Assembly: GCF_029255285.1 (NCBI RefSeq) | Contig: NZ_JAPUVI010000088.1 | Coordinates: 20,429-84,428 of the forward strand | Source of the DNA: Accumulibacter sp. | GTDB lineage: Bacteria; Pseudomonadota; Gammaproteobacteria; Burkholderiales; Rhodocyclaceae | Direction of reading: 5' to 3' | DNA: 64,000 nt | Shown here: in pieces, positions 26,569-35,876 of the stretch | Numbering within the stretch: position 1 is the stretch's first letter | How the letters are laid out: each line of letters opens with the position of its first letter | Position numbers and translations under genes: made by a program | The notes under the pieces: model-generated | Databases searched by the model: none | Told to the model about the DNA's origin: nothing | The model's input: the letters and a program-made list of their open reading frames with translations, nothing else

Positions 26569-26611
26569 TTGACTCCTGAAATCGCCCCGCGTATATTACT
26601 GACCGATCAGT
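26569..26611 (+). promoter_or_regulatory. tetR-RND promoter and TetR-type operator
   Basis: TTGACT (26569-26574), exactly 17 bases, TATATT (26592-26597): a strong sigma-70 promoter about 30 bases before the tetR start. Directly after it, ACTGACCGATCAGT (26598-26611) is a near-perfect palindrome (arms ACTGA and TCAGT) of the kind bound by AcrR/TetR-family pump repressors. Placed at the transcription start, it should let the regulator repress its own operon. Confidence 0.85.
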
Positions 26612-26626
26612 CATTATCTTTCGCCG

Positions 26627-27331
26627 ATGAATTTGCCCCTCTCCCAGGCGCCGCCCGAAGCTCCCTGCGAGGTACTGGCCACGCGTCGTCGTCGCAAGGA
26701 CGCCCGACCATCCGAACTGACGGCGGCGGCGCTCGCGCTGTTTGTCGACAAGGGCTTCGCCGCCACTCGACTGGATGACGTGGCGGCTCGCGCCGGCGTT
26801 TCCAAAGGCACGCTCTACCTCTACTTCAGCAGCAAGGAAGCGCTTTTCAAGGCGGTCATCGAAGAGGGCATGGTCGCCGTACTGGCCGCCGCCGAGGAGC
26901 ACCTGGCCAATCATCAGGGCTCGGCGGCCGATCTGCTGCGCGAACTGCTGCTCGGCTGGTGGCAGCAGATCGGCAGCACGGCGATGGCCGGCTTGACCAA
27001 ACTGATCGTTTCCGAATCGAGAAACTTCCCCGAGATGGCGCAGTATTACCACGACGGGGTGATCACGCGTGGCCGGGCACTGCTGCGCCGCGCGCTCGAA
27101 CGCGGGGTCGGCAGCGGCGAGTTCCGCCCCCTGAACGTCGAGGCGGCGGTCGACGTGATCATGGCGCCCCTGCTGATGCTGGCGATTTCGCGCTTCTCGC
27201 TGTGCCTGTGTGGACAACAGGTGGCACCGGAAGCCTATCTCGAAACCCATCTCGATCTATTGATCCGCGGTTTGCAGCGTACCGGCGCGATCAGCGAACG
27301 GCCGTCGAACGAAGGCATGCCATGCAACTGA
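26627..27331 (+). CDS. TetR/AcrR-family transcriptional repressor
   Basis: A 234-residue regulator. The helix-turn-helix lies in residues about 28-75 (AALALFVDKGFAATRLDDVA, then AGVSKGTLYLYFSSKEALF), followed by a ligand-binding helical domain with the TetR_C shape (IVSESRNFPEMAQYYHDGVI). Its last codons overlap the adaptor gene by 10 bases, so regulator, adaptor and pump form one operon. Expected role: repress the pump genes until a toxic ligand is bound. The palindrome at the promoter is its likely site. Confidence 0.93.
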   Translation: MNLPLSQAPPEAPCEVLATRRRRKDARPSELTAAALALFVDKGFAATRLDDVAARAGVSKGTLYLYFSSKEALFKAVIEEGMVAVLAAAEEHLANHQGSAADLLRELLLGWWQQIGSTAMAGLTKLIVSESRNFPEMAQYYHDGVITRGRALLRRALERGVGSGEFRPLNVEAAVDVIMAPLLMLAISRFSLCLCGQQVAPEAYLETHLDLLIRGLQRTGAISERPSNEGMPCN

Positions 27332-28422
27332 ACTCGCATCGATCGGGCCGCCTGCGGCCGTCGCTCCGGCTGCTGCCGATCATCGCGCTGCTCGTCTCCT
27401 GCACCAAGGAAGCCCCGCCGCCCGTGCCGCCGCGGCCGGTGCTGACGCGAGTCGTCGGCGAGATCGCCGACGAAGAAGCGCTGACTTACTCGGGAGAGCT
27501 TCGCTCGCGCTACGAAACGCCTTTGGCGTTTCGCCTTTCCGGCAAGATCAGCGCCCGGCTGGTCGATGCCGGCGCGGTCGTCAAGGCCGGTCAGGTTCTG
27601 GCGAGGATCGATCCGGCCGACAGCGCGCTGTCGGCCGCCGCCGCCACCGCGCAGCTCGATCTGGCCGACGCCGACCTGCAGCGTTTTCGAAACCTGCGCG
27701 AGAAGAACTTCGTCAGCCAGGCGGCACTCGAGGCGCGCGAAGCGAGCTTCAAGGCGGCACAGGCACAGGCCGGGCTGGCGCGCAATCAGTCGTCCTACAC
27801 CGTCCTCAAAGCCGAGCAAGCGGGAGTCATCGGTTTGATCTCGGCGGAAGTCGGACAGGTGGTGGCGGCCGGGCAGACCGTGATGCGACTGGCGCGCGCC
27901 GATACTCTCGAAGTCGCCATAGCCATTCCCGAGGGGCGCATGTCCCAGGTGCGCGCGCTCGGTGCCGCCGAGGTGACGCTATGGGCGGACAGCGAGGCGC
28001 GCTATGCCGGCACGCTGCGCGAAGTGTCGCCGGTCGCCGATCCGGTAACGCGAACCTACGCGGCACGGGTGTCGATCGACCAGCCGGATGCGCGGCTTCT
28101 GCTCGGGATGACCGCCAAGGTCCGCTTTCTTCGCAGCGCTGGCGGCCAGCGCCTGAGCGTGCCGCTGACGGCGATTTTCCAGGACGCGGGTCGACCGGCG
28201 CTGTGGGTGGTCGGCGCCGACCAGACGGTCAGTTTGCGGCCGGTCGCCGTCGCCGCCTATCGGGAAGACACGGCGCTTCTCGACAGCGGCGTCGCGGCCG
28301 GTGAACGCGTCGTCGTGGCCGGTGTACACAAGCTGAGCGCCGGCGAGAAGGTGCAGCTCATCGCGCTGCCGGACGCTTCGCCCCGGTCGGCGGCCGATCG
28401 CTCCGACCAAGCGACACCATGA
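27322..28422 (+). CDS. RND efflux periplasmic adaptor (membrane fusion protein)
   Basis: A 366-residue lipoprotein (lipobox LVSC, C27) that links the inner-membrane pump to an outer-membrane channel. It has the AcrA/HlyD layout: first half of the lipoyl domain (RLSGKISARLVDAGAVVKAG, about 73-92), a short coiled-coil hairpin (about 110-160, LDLADADLQRFRNLREKNFV), second lipoyl half (IGLISAEVGQVVAAGQTV), then beta-barrel and membrane-proximal domains (VADPVTRTYAARVSI). Start at ATG 27322 inside the tetR end; its stop overlaps the pump start (ATGA). No TolC-like channel is encoded nearby, so it must use one from elsewhere. Confidence 0.93.
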   Translation: MQLNSHRSGRLRPSLRLLPIIALLVSCTKEAPPPVPPRPVLTRVVGEIADEEALTYSGELRSRYETPLAFRLSGKISARLVDAGAVVKAGQVLARIDPADSALSAAAATAQLDLADADLQRFRNLREKNFVSQAALEAREASFKAAQAQAGLARNQSSYTVLKAEQAGVIGLISAEVGQVVAAGQTVMRLARADTLEVAIAIPEGRMSQVRALGAAEVTLWADSEARYAGTLREVSPVADPVTRTYAARVSIDQPDARLLLGMTAKVRFLRSAGGQRLSVPLTAIFQDAGRPALWVVGADQTVSLRPVAVAAYREDTALLDSGVAAGERVVVAGVHKLSAGEKVQLIALPDASPRSAADRSDQATP

Positions 28423-31400
28423 CGCCGCCCAATCTCTCCGAATGGGCGCTGCGCCACCGCTCGCTGATCGGCTACCTGATCGTCGTGCTGATGGTGGCCG
28501 GCGTTCTGGCCTATTTCAAGCTCGGGCGGGCCGAGGATCCCGATTTCACCTTCAAGGCGATGGTGGTACGCAGCCTGTGGCCAGGCGCGACGGCACAGGA
28601 GGTGCAACTGCAGGTCACCGAGCGCATCGAAAGACGCCTGCAGGATGTGCCCTGGGTCGACGTCCTGCGCTCGCAGACGCGGCCTGGCGAATCGCTGATC
28701 ACTGTCCTGCTCAAGGACTATACGCCGAAGAAGCAGGTTCCCGAAGCCTGGTACCAGGTGCGCAAGAAGATCGGCGACATGCGCCATACGCTGCCGCAGG
28801 GGGTGCTCGGCCCTTTCATCAACGATGAGTTCGGCGACACCTTCATCACCATCTACGCGCTGACCGGCGACGGTTTCGACCTCGCCAGGCTGCGTCACGA
28901 AGCCGATCGCATCGGCCGCGAACTGCGTCAATTGCCGGATGTCAAGAAGATCGAGCTCTTCGGCGTGCAAGACGAGAAGATCTACATCGAGGTATCGCAC
29001 GCCAAGCTGGCGACGCTGGGGCTCAGCCCACTGGCGATCATCGACGCCCTGCAGAAGCAGAACGCGATGACTCCGTCGGGTTTCTACGAGACGCCGTCCG
29101 ACCGGGTGCGGATTCGCGTTTCGGGCGACTTCGAATCGCCGGCAAGTATTCGCGAAATCGGTATTCAGGCCGGTGGCCGTCTGTTCCGTCTGGGAGACAT
29201 TGCCACCGTCGAGCGCGGTTTCGCCGATCCACCGACGCCGCGCATGCGGGTTCAGGGTCAGGACGCGATCGGCATCGGCATCGCCATGAACAAGGGGGGC
29301 GACGTCATTCGCCTGGGCGACCGACTGCATGCCGAAGTCAAGCGCCTGCAGCAGCATCTGCCGTTGGGAATCGACCTGCACGTCGTCGCTGACCAGCCGC
29401 AGATCGTACGCCAGTCGATGAATCTGTTCATGTCGTCGCTCGCCGAAGCGGTGGTGATCGTTCTTGCCGTGTCGTTCATCAGTCTCGGACTGCGCACCGG
29501 CGCCGTCGTCGCGCTGTCGATTCCGCTCGTCCTGGCGATCACTTTTCTTCTGATGTATGCCTTCAACATCGATCTGCAGCGTATTTCGCTGGGTGCGCTG
29601 GTGATTTCGCTCGGCCTGCTGGTCGACGACGCGATCATCGCCGTCGAGATGATGGTGGTGAAGATGGAACAGGGCTGGGACCGCTTTCGCGCAGCGACCT
29701 TCGCCTACACCTCGACGGCTTTTCCGATGCTCACCGGCACGCTGATCACGGCCGTTGGGTTCATGCCGGTGGGCCTCGCCAAGTCGGGTGCCGGCGAGTA
29801 CACGTTTTCGATTTTCGCCGTCGTCAGCATCGCGCTAATCGTCTCCTGGGTGGTTGCTGTGGTGTTCACTCCCTACCTCGGCTATCTCGTTCTCGACTCC
29901 GGCAAGCTGCAGCGCAAGGCGCAGCAGCACGGCGACGACCTTTATCAGACGCCCTTCTACCGCCAAGTGCGGGGCAGCGTCGAATGGTGCCTGCGACATC
30001 GCTGGCTGGTCATCGTCGCGACGCTGATCGCATTTGCCATCGCGCTGGCCGGACTGGTGCTGGGCGTGCAGAAACAGTTTTTTCCGGCGGCGAGCCGGCC
30101 CGAACTTCTGGTCGACCTGTGGCTGGCCAACGGCTCGTCGCTGAAAGCGACCGAGGCGCAGGCGAGGAAGGTCGAGGCGCTGCTCAGCCAACCCGAGATG
30201 CAGCGCTCGATCCGCTATTACGCGAGCTATCTCGGTAACGGCAGTCCGCGTTTCTATCTGCCGCTCGACCAGCAGTTGTTCAACGACGGCTTTGCGCAGT
30301 TCGTCATCACGACGCAGGACATCGACGCGCGCGAGGATCTCAAGCGCCGCCTCGAACAGCGTTTCGCTGATGCCGATGGTGAGTGGAGCGGCTTGCGGAC
30401 GCGAGTCCTGCGTCTGGAAAACGGGCCGCCGGTCGGTTTTCCGGTCCTCTTTCGCGTTTCCGGCGACGATCTCGGCGAGTTGCGGCGGGTTGCCGCAGAA
30501 GTGGCGGCGGTAATGCGCACGCACCCGTACCTCAGGGAGGTCAACTTCGACTGGAACGAACTGGGCAAGACGATCCGCATCGACATCGACCAGGATCGCG
30601 CGCGTGCACTCGGCATCAGCTCGCAGGAACTCTCGGCTTTCCTCAATTCGATGCTCAACGGCGTCACCGTCACGCAAATGCGTGAAGGCGACCAACTGAT
30701 CGACGTCGTGGCGCGCGCCCCCGGAGACGAGCGGGCGCGCATCTCCGCCCTGGCCGACATCAACATCCACACTGCCAGCGGACGTTACGTGCCGCTCGAG
30801 CAGTTGGCGAAGATCCGCTACGAACTCGAGGAGCCGGTGATCGCCAGCCGCAACCGTTTGCCGACCGTCACTGTGCGGGCCGACATTCGCGACGGCATTC
30901 AGGCGCCGGCGGCGACGGCGCAGATCGAGCCCTTGCTCGAAGCGCTGCGCGCACGACTGCCAGCCGGCTTCCGCATCGAAGCCGGCGGTGCCACCGAGGA
31001 ATCGGCGAAAGGCGAGAATTCGATCAAGGCGGTGATGCCGCTGATGCTGGTCAGCGTCGTCACCCTGCTCATGATCCAGTTGCAGAACGTCGGCCGTACG
31101 CTGCTCGTGTTGCTCACGGCACCGCTCGGTCTGATCGGCGTTTCGCTGGCGCTGCTGATTTTCAAGGTGCCATTCGGTTTCGTCGCCAATCTGGGCGTCA
31201 TCGCCTTGTCGGGAATGATCATGCGCAACTCGGTGATTCTTGTCGACCAGATAGAACAGGACGAGAAAGCCGGCAAGCCGGCCTGGGAAGCGGTCGTCGG
31301 CTCGACCGTGCGGCGCTTCCGGCCAATCATGCTGACCGCCGCGGCGGCGATTCTGGCGATGATTCCACTCACCCGCAGTGTCTTCTGGGGACCGATGGCG

Positions 31401-31532
31401 GTGGCCATCATGGGCGGGCTGGTGGTCGCCACGCTGCTGACACTCGTTTTCCTGCCGGCGCTCTATGCCGCCTGCTACCGCGTGAAGCCGGCAGCGAACG
31501 GGCATCCGACGCGAAGTGGCGATCCAACTTGA
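28419..31532 (+). CDS. RND-family efflux pump, inner-membrane permease
   Basis: A 1,037-residue proton-driven exporter of the AcrB/TriC hydrophobe class. Twelve membrane helices in two halves with large periplasmic loops; the proton-relay Asp pair is in GLLVDDAIIAVEMM (about residues 404-405). In the second half, the place of AcrB Lys940 is held by Arg (SGMIMRNSVILVDQI, about 934), a change seen in related subfamilies. It starts inside the adaptor stop codon (4-base overlap). The pump and adaptor probably remove toxic organic compounds that the TetR protein senses; substrates cannot be predicted. Confidence 0.93.
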   Translation: MTPPNLSEWALRHRSLIGYLIVVLMVAGVLAYFKLGRAEDPDFTFKAMVVRSLWPGATAQEVQLQVTERIERRLQDVPWVDVLRSQTRPGESLITVLLKDYTPKKQVPEAWYQVRKKIGDMRHTLPQGVLGPFINDEFGDTFITIYALTGDGFDLARLRHEADRIGRELRQLPDVKKIELFGVQDEKIYIEVSHAKLATLGLSPLAIIDALQKQNAMTPSGFYETPSDRVRIRVSGDFESPASIREIGIQAGGRLFRLGDIATVERGFADPPTPRMRVQGQDAIGIGIAMNKGGDVIRLGDRLHAEVKRLQQHLPLGIDLHVVADQPQIVRQSMNLFMSSLAEAVVIVLAVSFISLGLRTGAVVALSIPLVLAITFLLMYAFNIDLQRISLGALVISLGLLVDDAIIAVEMMVVKMEQGWDRFRAATFAYTSTAFPMLTGTLITAVGFMPVGLAKSGAGEYTFSIFAVVSIALIVSWVVAVVFTPYLGYLVLDSGKLQRKAQQHGDDLYQTPFYRQVRGSVEWCLRHRWLVIVATLIAFAIALAGLVLGVQKQFFPAASRPELLVDLWLANGSSLKATEAQARKVEALLSQPEMQRSIRYYASYLGNGSPRFYLPLDQQLFNDGFAQFVITTQDIDAREDLKRRLEQRFADADGEWSGLRTRVLRLENGPPVGFPVLFRVSGDDLGELRRVAAEVAAVMRTHPYLREVNFDWNELGKTIRIDIDQDRARALGISSQELSAFLNSMLNGVTVTQMREGDQLIDVVARAPGDERARISALADINIHTASGRYVPLEQLAKIRYELEEPVIASRNRLPTVTVRADIRDGIQAPAATAQIEPLLEALRARLPAGFRIEAGGATEESAKGENSIKAVMPLMLVSVVTLLMIQLQNVGRTLLVLLTAPLGLIGVSLALLIFKVPFGFVANLGVIALSGMIMRNSVILVDQIEQDEKAGKPAWEAVVGSTVRRFRPIMLTAAAAILAMIPLTRSVFWGPMAVAIMGGLVVATLLTLVFLPALYAACYRVKPAANGHPTRSGDPT

Positions 31533-31593
31533 AACCACAGTGCGTCTAGGGTAGTTTGACCGCTTCGTCAGGCAGCGGCGTGAGGGGAAGAGG

Positions 31594-33282
31594 ATGCCAA
31601 CGCAGTCAGTTCAGCGTGCGGAATGGCCCGCGTCGGATCAACTCGAGTTGATCCAGCGCATCGGCCGCATCGGTTACTGGGAGTTCCTGCCGGACTCCGG
31701 CGAACTTAGGCTGCCGCCCTTGTCGCGCGAATTGCTGGGCTGCATCGTCGACTCGCCGAGTCTGGCTGGCCTGCCTTTCTGCGATCTGATGCCGGAAGGC
31801 GAGTGGCGGCGCTTTGCGGCAACGCTGAAAATCGCCGTCGAGCAGCGGCTGCCCTTGGAACTGGAACTGCGCCTGGCGCACGGTCTCGACGGTGGCGCCA
31901 GCCTCCTGATGCGCGGCACGCCAGTCGCTACCGGCGACGGCGCGGCACGCTATGCGGGGACCTTCCAGGATGTCAGTAGCGAGCGGCGTGCCGAAACTAC
32001 CCGTCAGGAAGTGATCAACCAGCTTCACGCCCTGCTCGCCAGCCTGCGTGTCGGAGTGACGGTGTTCGATCAGGATCTGCGCCTGCTGTTCTGGAACCAG
32101 CAAATCTGCGAAATCATCGGCCTGCCACGCGAAGCCGTCTACAAGTATGTGCGCTTCGAGGATCTGATTCGCTATCCGGCCGAACGCGGTGAATACGGCC
32201 CGGGGGATCCGGCACAACTGGTACGCGAGCGCGTCGATCTGGCTCGGCGCTTCGAGCCGCATCGCTTCGAGCGTCTGGCGCGCGACGGCCGTGTCCTGCT
32301 GGTGGAGGGCTATCCGTTCGGCCTCGGCGGCGAAGTCTCCGGTTTCATCACGACTTATTCCGACATCACAGACCAGAAGCGTGTCGAGGAAAAACTGCTG
32401 CGCCAGAACAACGTGCTGTCCACCATCATCGAGCACTTCCCCGGTGCGATCTCGCTGTTCGACGCCGACCTTCGTCTGGCGGCGCACAACGATCAATTCA
32501 AACAGCTTCTCGAACTTCCCGAAACGCTTTTCGAGAAAGCCGATCTGCATTTCGAAGACTTCATTCGCTACAACGCCCAGCGTGGTGAGTACGGGCAAGG
32601 CGATATCGAACAGCAGGTGGCGACGATCGTCGACCGGGCGCGTAACTTCAAACCGCACAAGATCGAACGTGTGCGCCCCAATGGCACCGCTTTGGAGATT
32701 CGCGGCATGCCGCTACCGGGCGGCGGATTCGTCACCATCTACATCGACGTCACCGAGCGCCGGCGTGCCGAGGAGCGGATTCGGGTGATGGCTTTGCAGG
32801 ACGCGCTGACCGGGCTGCCCAACCGCCTCAAGCTCAACGAGATGGTCGAGCAGGCGCTGGAACGTGCGGCGGCCGGCCGGCAGGCCATGGCCCTGCTATT
32901 TCTCGACCTCGACGGGTTCAAGAAGGTCAATGACAGTCTCGGCCACGATGCCGGCGACGAGCTTTTGAAGCAGGTGGCGGCAACGCTGAACGCCACGGTG
33001 CGGCAAACCGACATCGTGGCGCGGCTGGGCGGTGACGAGTTCGTGATCCTGCTGCACGATGTCGTCAGCGATAAGATTCCCGGTACGATCGCCGAAGGGA
33101 TCGTGCGTACCCTGGCGCAGCCATTCGCTCTGCGCCAGGGCGAAGCGCGGATCGGCGTCTCGGTTGGCATCGCCCTGTATCCTCAGCACGGCAACACGCG
33201 TGAGGTGCTGCTCAAGGCCGCCGACGAGGCGATGTACGCCGCCAAACAGGCGGGCCGCGGCGCCTGGCGGCGGGCGAGCTGA
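31594..33282 (+). CDS. PAS-PAS-GGDEF diguanylate cyclase
   Basis: Makes cyclic di-GMP from two GTP. The 562-residue protein has no membrane helix. An N-terminal PAS-like region (about 15-135) is followed by two PAS_7-type domains that are clear duplicates: FEDLIRYPAERGEYG (about 189) and FEDFIRYNAQRGEYG (about 322). The GGDEF domain (about 400-560) is complete: DALTGLPNRLKL, LDLDGFKKVNDSLGHDAGD and the active site RLGGDEF (about 479-483). The product-inhibition site RQTD is 5 residues before it, as in feedback-regulated cyclases. No EAL domain. It converges with msbA, 8 bases away. Confidence 0.95.
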   Translation: MPTQSVQRAEWPASDQLELIQRIGRIGYWEFLPDSGELRLPPLSRELLGCIVDSPSLAGLPFCDLMPEGEWRRFAATLKIAVEQRLPLELELRLAHGLDGGASLLMRGTPVATGDGAARYAGTFQDVSSERRAETTRQEVINQLHALLASLRVGVTVFDQDLRLLFWNQQICEIIGLPREAVYKYVRFEDLIRYPAERGEYGPGDPAQLVRERVDLARRFEPHRFERLARDGRVLLVEGYPFGLGGEVSGFITTYSDITDQKRVEEKLLRQNNVLSTIIEHFPGAISLFDADLRLAAHNDQFKQLLELPETLFEKADLHFEDFIRYNAQRGEYGQGDIEQQVATIVDRARNFKPHKIERVRPNGTALEIRGMPLPGGGFVTIYIDVTERRRAEERIRVMALQDALTGLPNRLKLNEMVEQALERAAAGRQAMALLFLDLDGFKKVNDSLGHDAGDELLKQVAATLNATVRQTDIVARLGGDEFVILLHDVVSDKIPGTIAEGIVRTLAQPFALRQGEARIGVSVGIALYPQHGNTREVLLKAADEAMYAAKQAGRGAWRRAS

Positions 33283-33290
33283 GACAGGTC

Positions 33291-35105
33291 TCAGACCACC
33301 GCGATCGGCGCTGTGTCGGCAGATGGCTCGCGGAATTGCATCGCGTACAAGCGCGCATAGTGACCGTTGCGGGCCAGCAGTTCGGCGTGACTGCCTCGTT
33401 CGACGATGCTTCCCTGTTCCATGACCAGGATCAGGTCCGCCTTTTCGACGGTCGACAGGCGATGGGCGATGACCAGTGTTGTCCGGCCAGCGATTACCCG
33501 ATCCAGCGCGCTGTGGATGTGACGCTCCGATTCGCTGTCGAGCGCTGAAGTCGCCTCGTCGAGAATCAGGATTGGCGCGTCCTTGAGCAAGGCCCGCGCG
33601 ATGGCCAGGCGCTGACGTTGCCCACCCGAGAGCAGTACGCCGTTTTCGCCGACCAGTGTTTCGAAGCCGTCCGGGAGCTGGTCGATGAATTCACGCGCGC
33701 ATGCCGCCTCGGCCGCCTGCTCGACGGCCGCGCGTGGCGCCGCAGCCAAATCTCCATAGGCGATGTTGGCGGCCACGGTGTCGTTGAAGAGGACCACCTG
33801 CTGCGTCACGAGGGCGATTTGGCGACGCAGATTGCGCAAGGTGTAGTCGCTGACGTCGACGCCATCGATCAAGATTCGACCACAGTCGTGCTGGTAGAAG
33901 CGGGGAACCAGGCTGGCCAAGGTGGACTTGCCGCTTCCCGAGCGGCCGACCAGCGCGACCATCTGTCCGGGCTCGGCCGTAAAACTGACGTTGTCGAGCA
34001 CGCGCTGGGTATGGTCAGGATAGGTGAAAGACAGGTTCTGGACCGCCAGATGGCCGGCGACACGGTCCTTTTCGACGCGGCCATGATCCGGTTCCGGCGC
34101 TTCGTCCAACTGGGAAAAAATGCTCTCGGCACCCGCCAGGCCCTTCTGAATCGTCGCGCTGACCTCTGAGAGCTGGCGAATGGGCTTGGGAAGCATGCCG
34201 GCGGCGGTAAGGTAGGCGACCAGATCGCCGGCCGATGCTTCGCCACGTAGCAGGAGAACCAGTACCAGTACCACCGCCATGGCTGAGAAAGTGACGAGTT
34301 GCAGCGCCGGCGTGTAGCTCGCCGCGGTTTTGACCATGCGCAACTGTTTGGCCTTGTTCTCCGCACTTGCCGTGCGGAAACGCGCCGCCTCATAGTCCTC
34401 GCCGCCGAAACTGCGCACCACCCGGTAGCCCTGAATGGTTTCCGACGCGACGTGCGTCAGGTCGCCCATCGTCTCCTGGATTTTCCGGCTCTGCCGACGA
34501 AACTTTCGGCTGGCGTGGCTCACCATGACGCCGATGACGGGCAGGATGGCCACCATCACCAGGGTCAGTTGCCAGTTCATCCAGAGCAGATAGCCGAACA
34601 GGAAAAGAACCGACATCCCCTCTCGGATGACGACCTTTATCGCTTCGGTGGCGGCGCCGGTAACCATCGTCACGTCGTAGGTGATGCGCGAGATCAGATG
34701 CCCCGAACTGTGCTGGTCGAAGTAGACGTTGGGCAGGCGCAGCAAACTGTCGAAAAGCGCGCGCCGCAAATCGTCGATCAGGCCCAGCGAGACCTTCGCC
34801 AGATAGTAGTTGCCAAGAAAGGAACCCGTTCCTTGCCAGGTGACGACAACGATCAGAAGCAAGGGCACAGCGTAGATCAGGTCAAGTCCGCCGACCAGAG
34901 GAACGGTACGCGGCGTCAGGCCGTTGGCCGCATTCAGTCCATCGACGAAGTACTTCAGAATTCCCGCCATCATGGGCTGCGACGAGGCGAAGATAACGTA
35001 GCCCAGCAGGCTGACGGCAAAGGCGCCGGCCAGTGGCCGTAGATAGCCGAGCAGCCGCAGATAGATGCGCAATGAAGAAACGCGAGGAGAGCTGGCGGGT
35101 GGCAT
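33291..35105 (-). CDS. msbA: lipid A flippase MsbA (ABC transporter)
   Basis: A 604-residue half-transporter (start ATG 35105, MPPASSPRVSSLRIYLRLL) that acts as a homodimer to flip core-lipid A across the inner membrane. Six membrane helices fill residues about 15-315; the nucleotide-binding domain has Walker A GRSGSGKSTL (about 390), Q-loop ALVTQQVVLF, signature LSGGQRQRLAIARALL (about 491), Walker B ILILDEATSALDSE (about 512) and switch His VIAHRLST. IQGYRVVRSFGGEDYE in the fourth-fifth helix linker is typical of MsbA. The 256 bases upstream (35106-35361) show no gene. Confidence 0.93.
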   Translation of the reverse strand: MPPASSPRVSSLRIYLRLLGYLRPLAGAFAVSLLGYVIFASSQPMMAGILKYFVDGLNAANGLTPRTVPLVGGLDLIYAVPLLLIVVVTWQGTGSFLGNYYLAKVSLGLIDDLRRALFDSLLRLPNVYFDQHSSGHLISRITYDVTMVTGAATEAIKVVIREGMSVLFLFGYLLWMNWQLTLVMVAILPVIGVMVSHASRKFRRQSRKIQETMGDLTHVASETIQGYRVVRSFGGEDYEAARFRTASAENKAKQLRMVKTAASYTPALQLVTFSAMAVVLVLVLLLRGEASAGDLVAYLTAAGMLPKPIRQLSEVSATIQKGLAGAESIFSQLDEAPEPDHGRVEKDRVAGHLAVQNLSFTYPDHTQRVLDNVSFTAEPGQMVALVGRSGSGKSTLASLVPRFYQHDCGRILIDGVDVSDYTLRNLRRQIALVTQQVVLFNDTVAANIAYGDLAAAPRAAVEQAAEAACAREFIDQLPDGFETLVGENGVLLSGGQRQRLAIARALLKDAPILILDEATSALDSESERHIHSALDRVIAGRTTLVIAHRLSTVEKADLILVMEQGSIVERGSHAELLARNGHYARLYAMQFREPSADTAPIAVV

Positions 35106-35361
35106 TCTCGAGCGGGTTGGGCCGAACGTTTGGGGCCCGAGTTTATCACGCTGGCGCCGCCGGCCAGGCGACGCAGGTGGCTGGCTTAGCCGGAGCGGAT
35201 GCTTGGCCGGCTGGTGCGCGAGCGGCGAGGCGCCATTCGGATCTCCTTCGCGCGACCGCAATGGCCGCGGGCAGCCGCACCGGAGGCATCCTTTTCGCCG
35301 CTTGGCGACATGTGGGTCATTTCCAGGGTCAGCCAGCTTGACCCGGTGTGCGACGGACGTT

Positions 35362-35553
35362 TCAGTCGAGTTCTACCGGCGCTCCTTCGTAATATTCAGC
35401 TTCCGTGCTCCGGGCGACGGCAGGCGCCGAAGCGAGCTTCGTCTGGAAACTCCCGATCACTCCGAAGGCCGCCAGCAGCGCCCTGCCTTCCTCATCTTGG
35501 GGCTCGATGCGCAGTGCGCAAGCGTCGCCTTCCACCACCATCATCACTTTCAT
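35362..35553 (-). CDS. small conserved-looking protein, unknown function
   Basis: A 63-residue soluble protein with an excellent ribosome-binding site (GGAGG, 5 bases before ATG 35553). It reads MKVMMVVEGDACALRIEPQD, then EEGRALLAAFGVIGSFQTKL and an acidic tail ending YYEGAPVELD. The alternating hydrophobic strand-helix pattern looks like a real small domain. I know no family for it. It lies between msbA and the PBP1A gene on the same strand. Confidence 0.6.
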   Translation of the reverse strand: MKVMMVVEGDACALRIEPQDEEGRALLAAFGVIGSFQTKLASAPAVARSTEAEYYEGAPVELD

Positions 35554-35565
35554 TTCAGCCTCCAT

Positions 35566-35876
35566 GTGCGCCCGACTAGCGCGTCGAGCAGACGGAAAAG
35601 ATCAACAGCGCCTTGTCATTCGGCCCGGCGTCCGCTGTTTACGTCAGGGTCGAGGGCCAGCAGTCGCAAACGAACCGATGACCTCTGAGGCAAAGTATCG
35701 GCATCATTCTCGGGCGCCGAAAGGAATTAGTGCACAGTCCGCCGCTCTCCCGGCGGGTGCTTGGGAAGGTACCGCGCTTGGCCTGTCCTCGTGCGAAGAA
35801 ATCCGGCCAAGCGGTTGAGCGCGAGTCGCGCTACCCGGGCAGTGCGGCGGCTTAGTTGATAGGAGCTAAGCCGTCC
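35566..35876. other. intergenic stretch without a gene; hairpin at its right end
   Basis: About 310 bases between the small minus-strand gene and mrcA. The only structure found is an inverted repeat 4 bases after the mrcA stop (CGGCTTAG 35848-35855, CTAAGCCG 35866-35873, 10-base loop). It fits the 3' end of the mrcA message, but no uridine run follows. The rest shows nothing. Confidence 0.5.

Noticed and set aside
35065-35688. A 207-codon plus-strand frame with a His-rich stretch
   Set aside because: Shadow of the msbA leader and the small minus-strand gene; the His run is the antisense of Met/Val codons.
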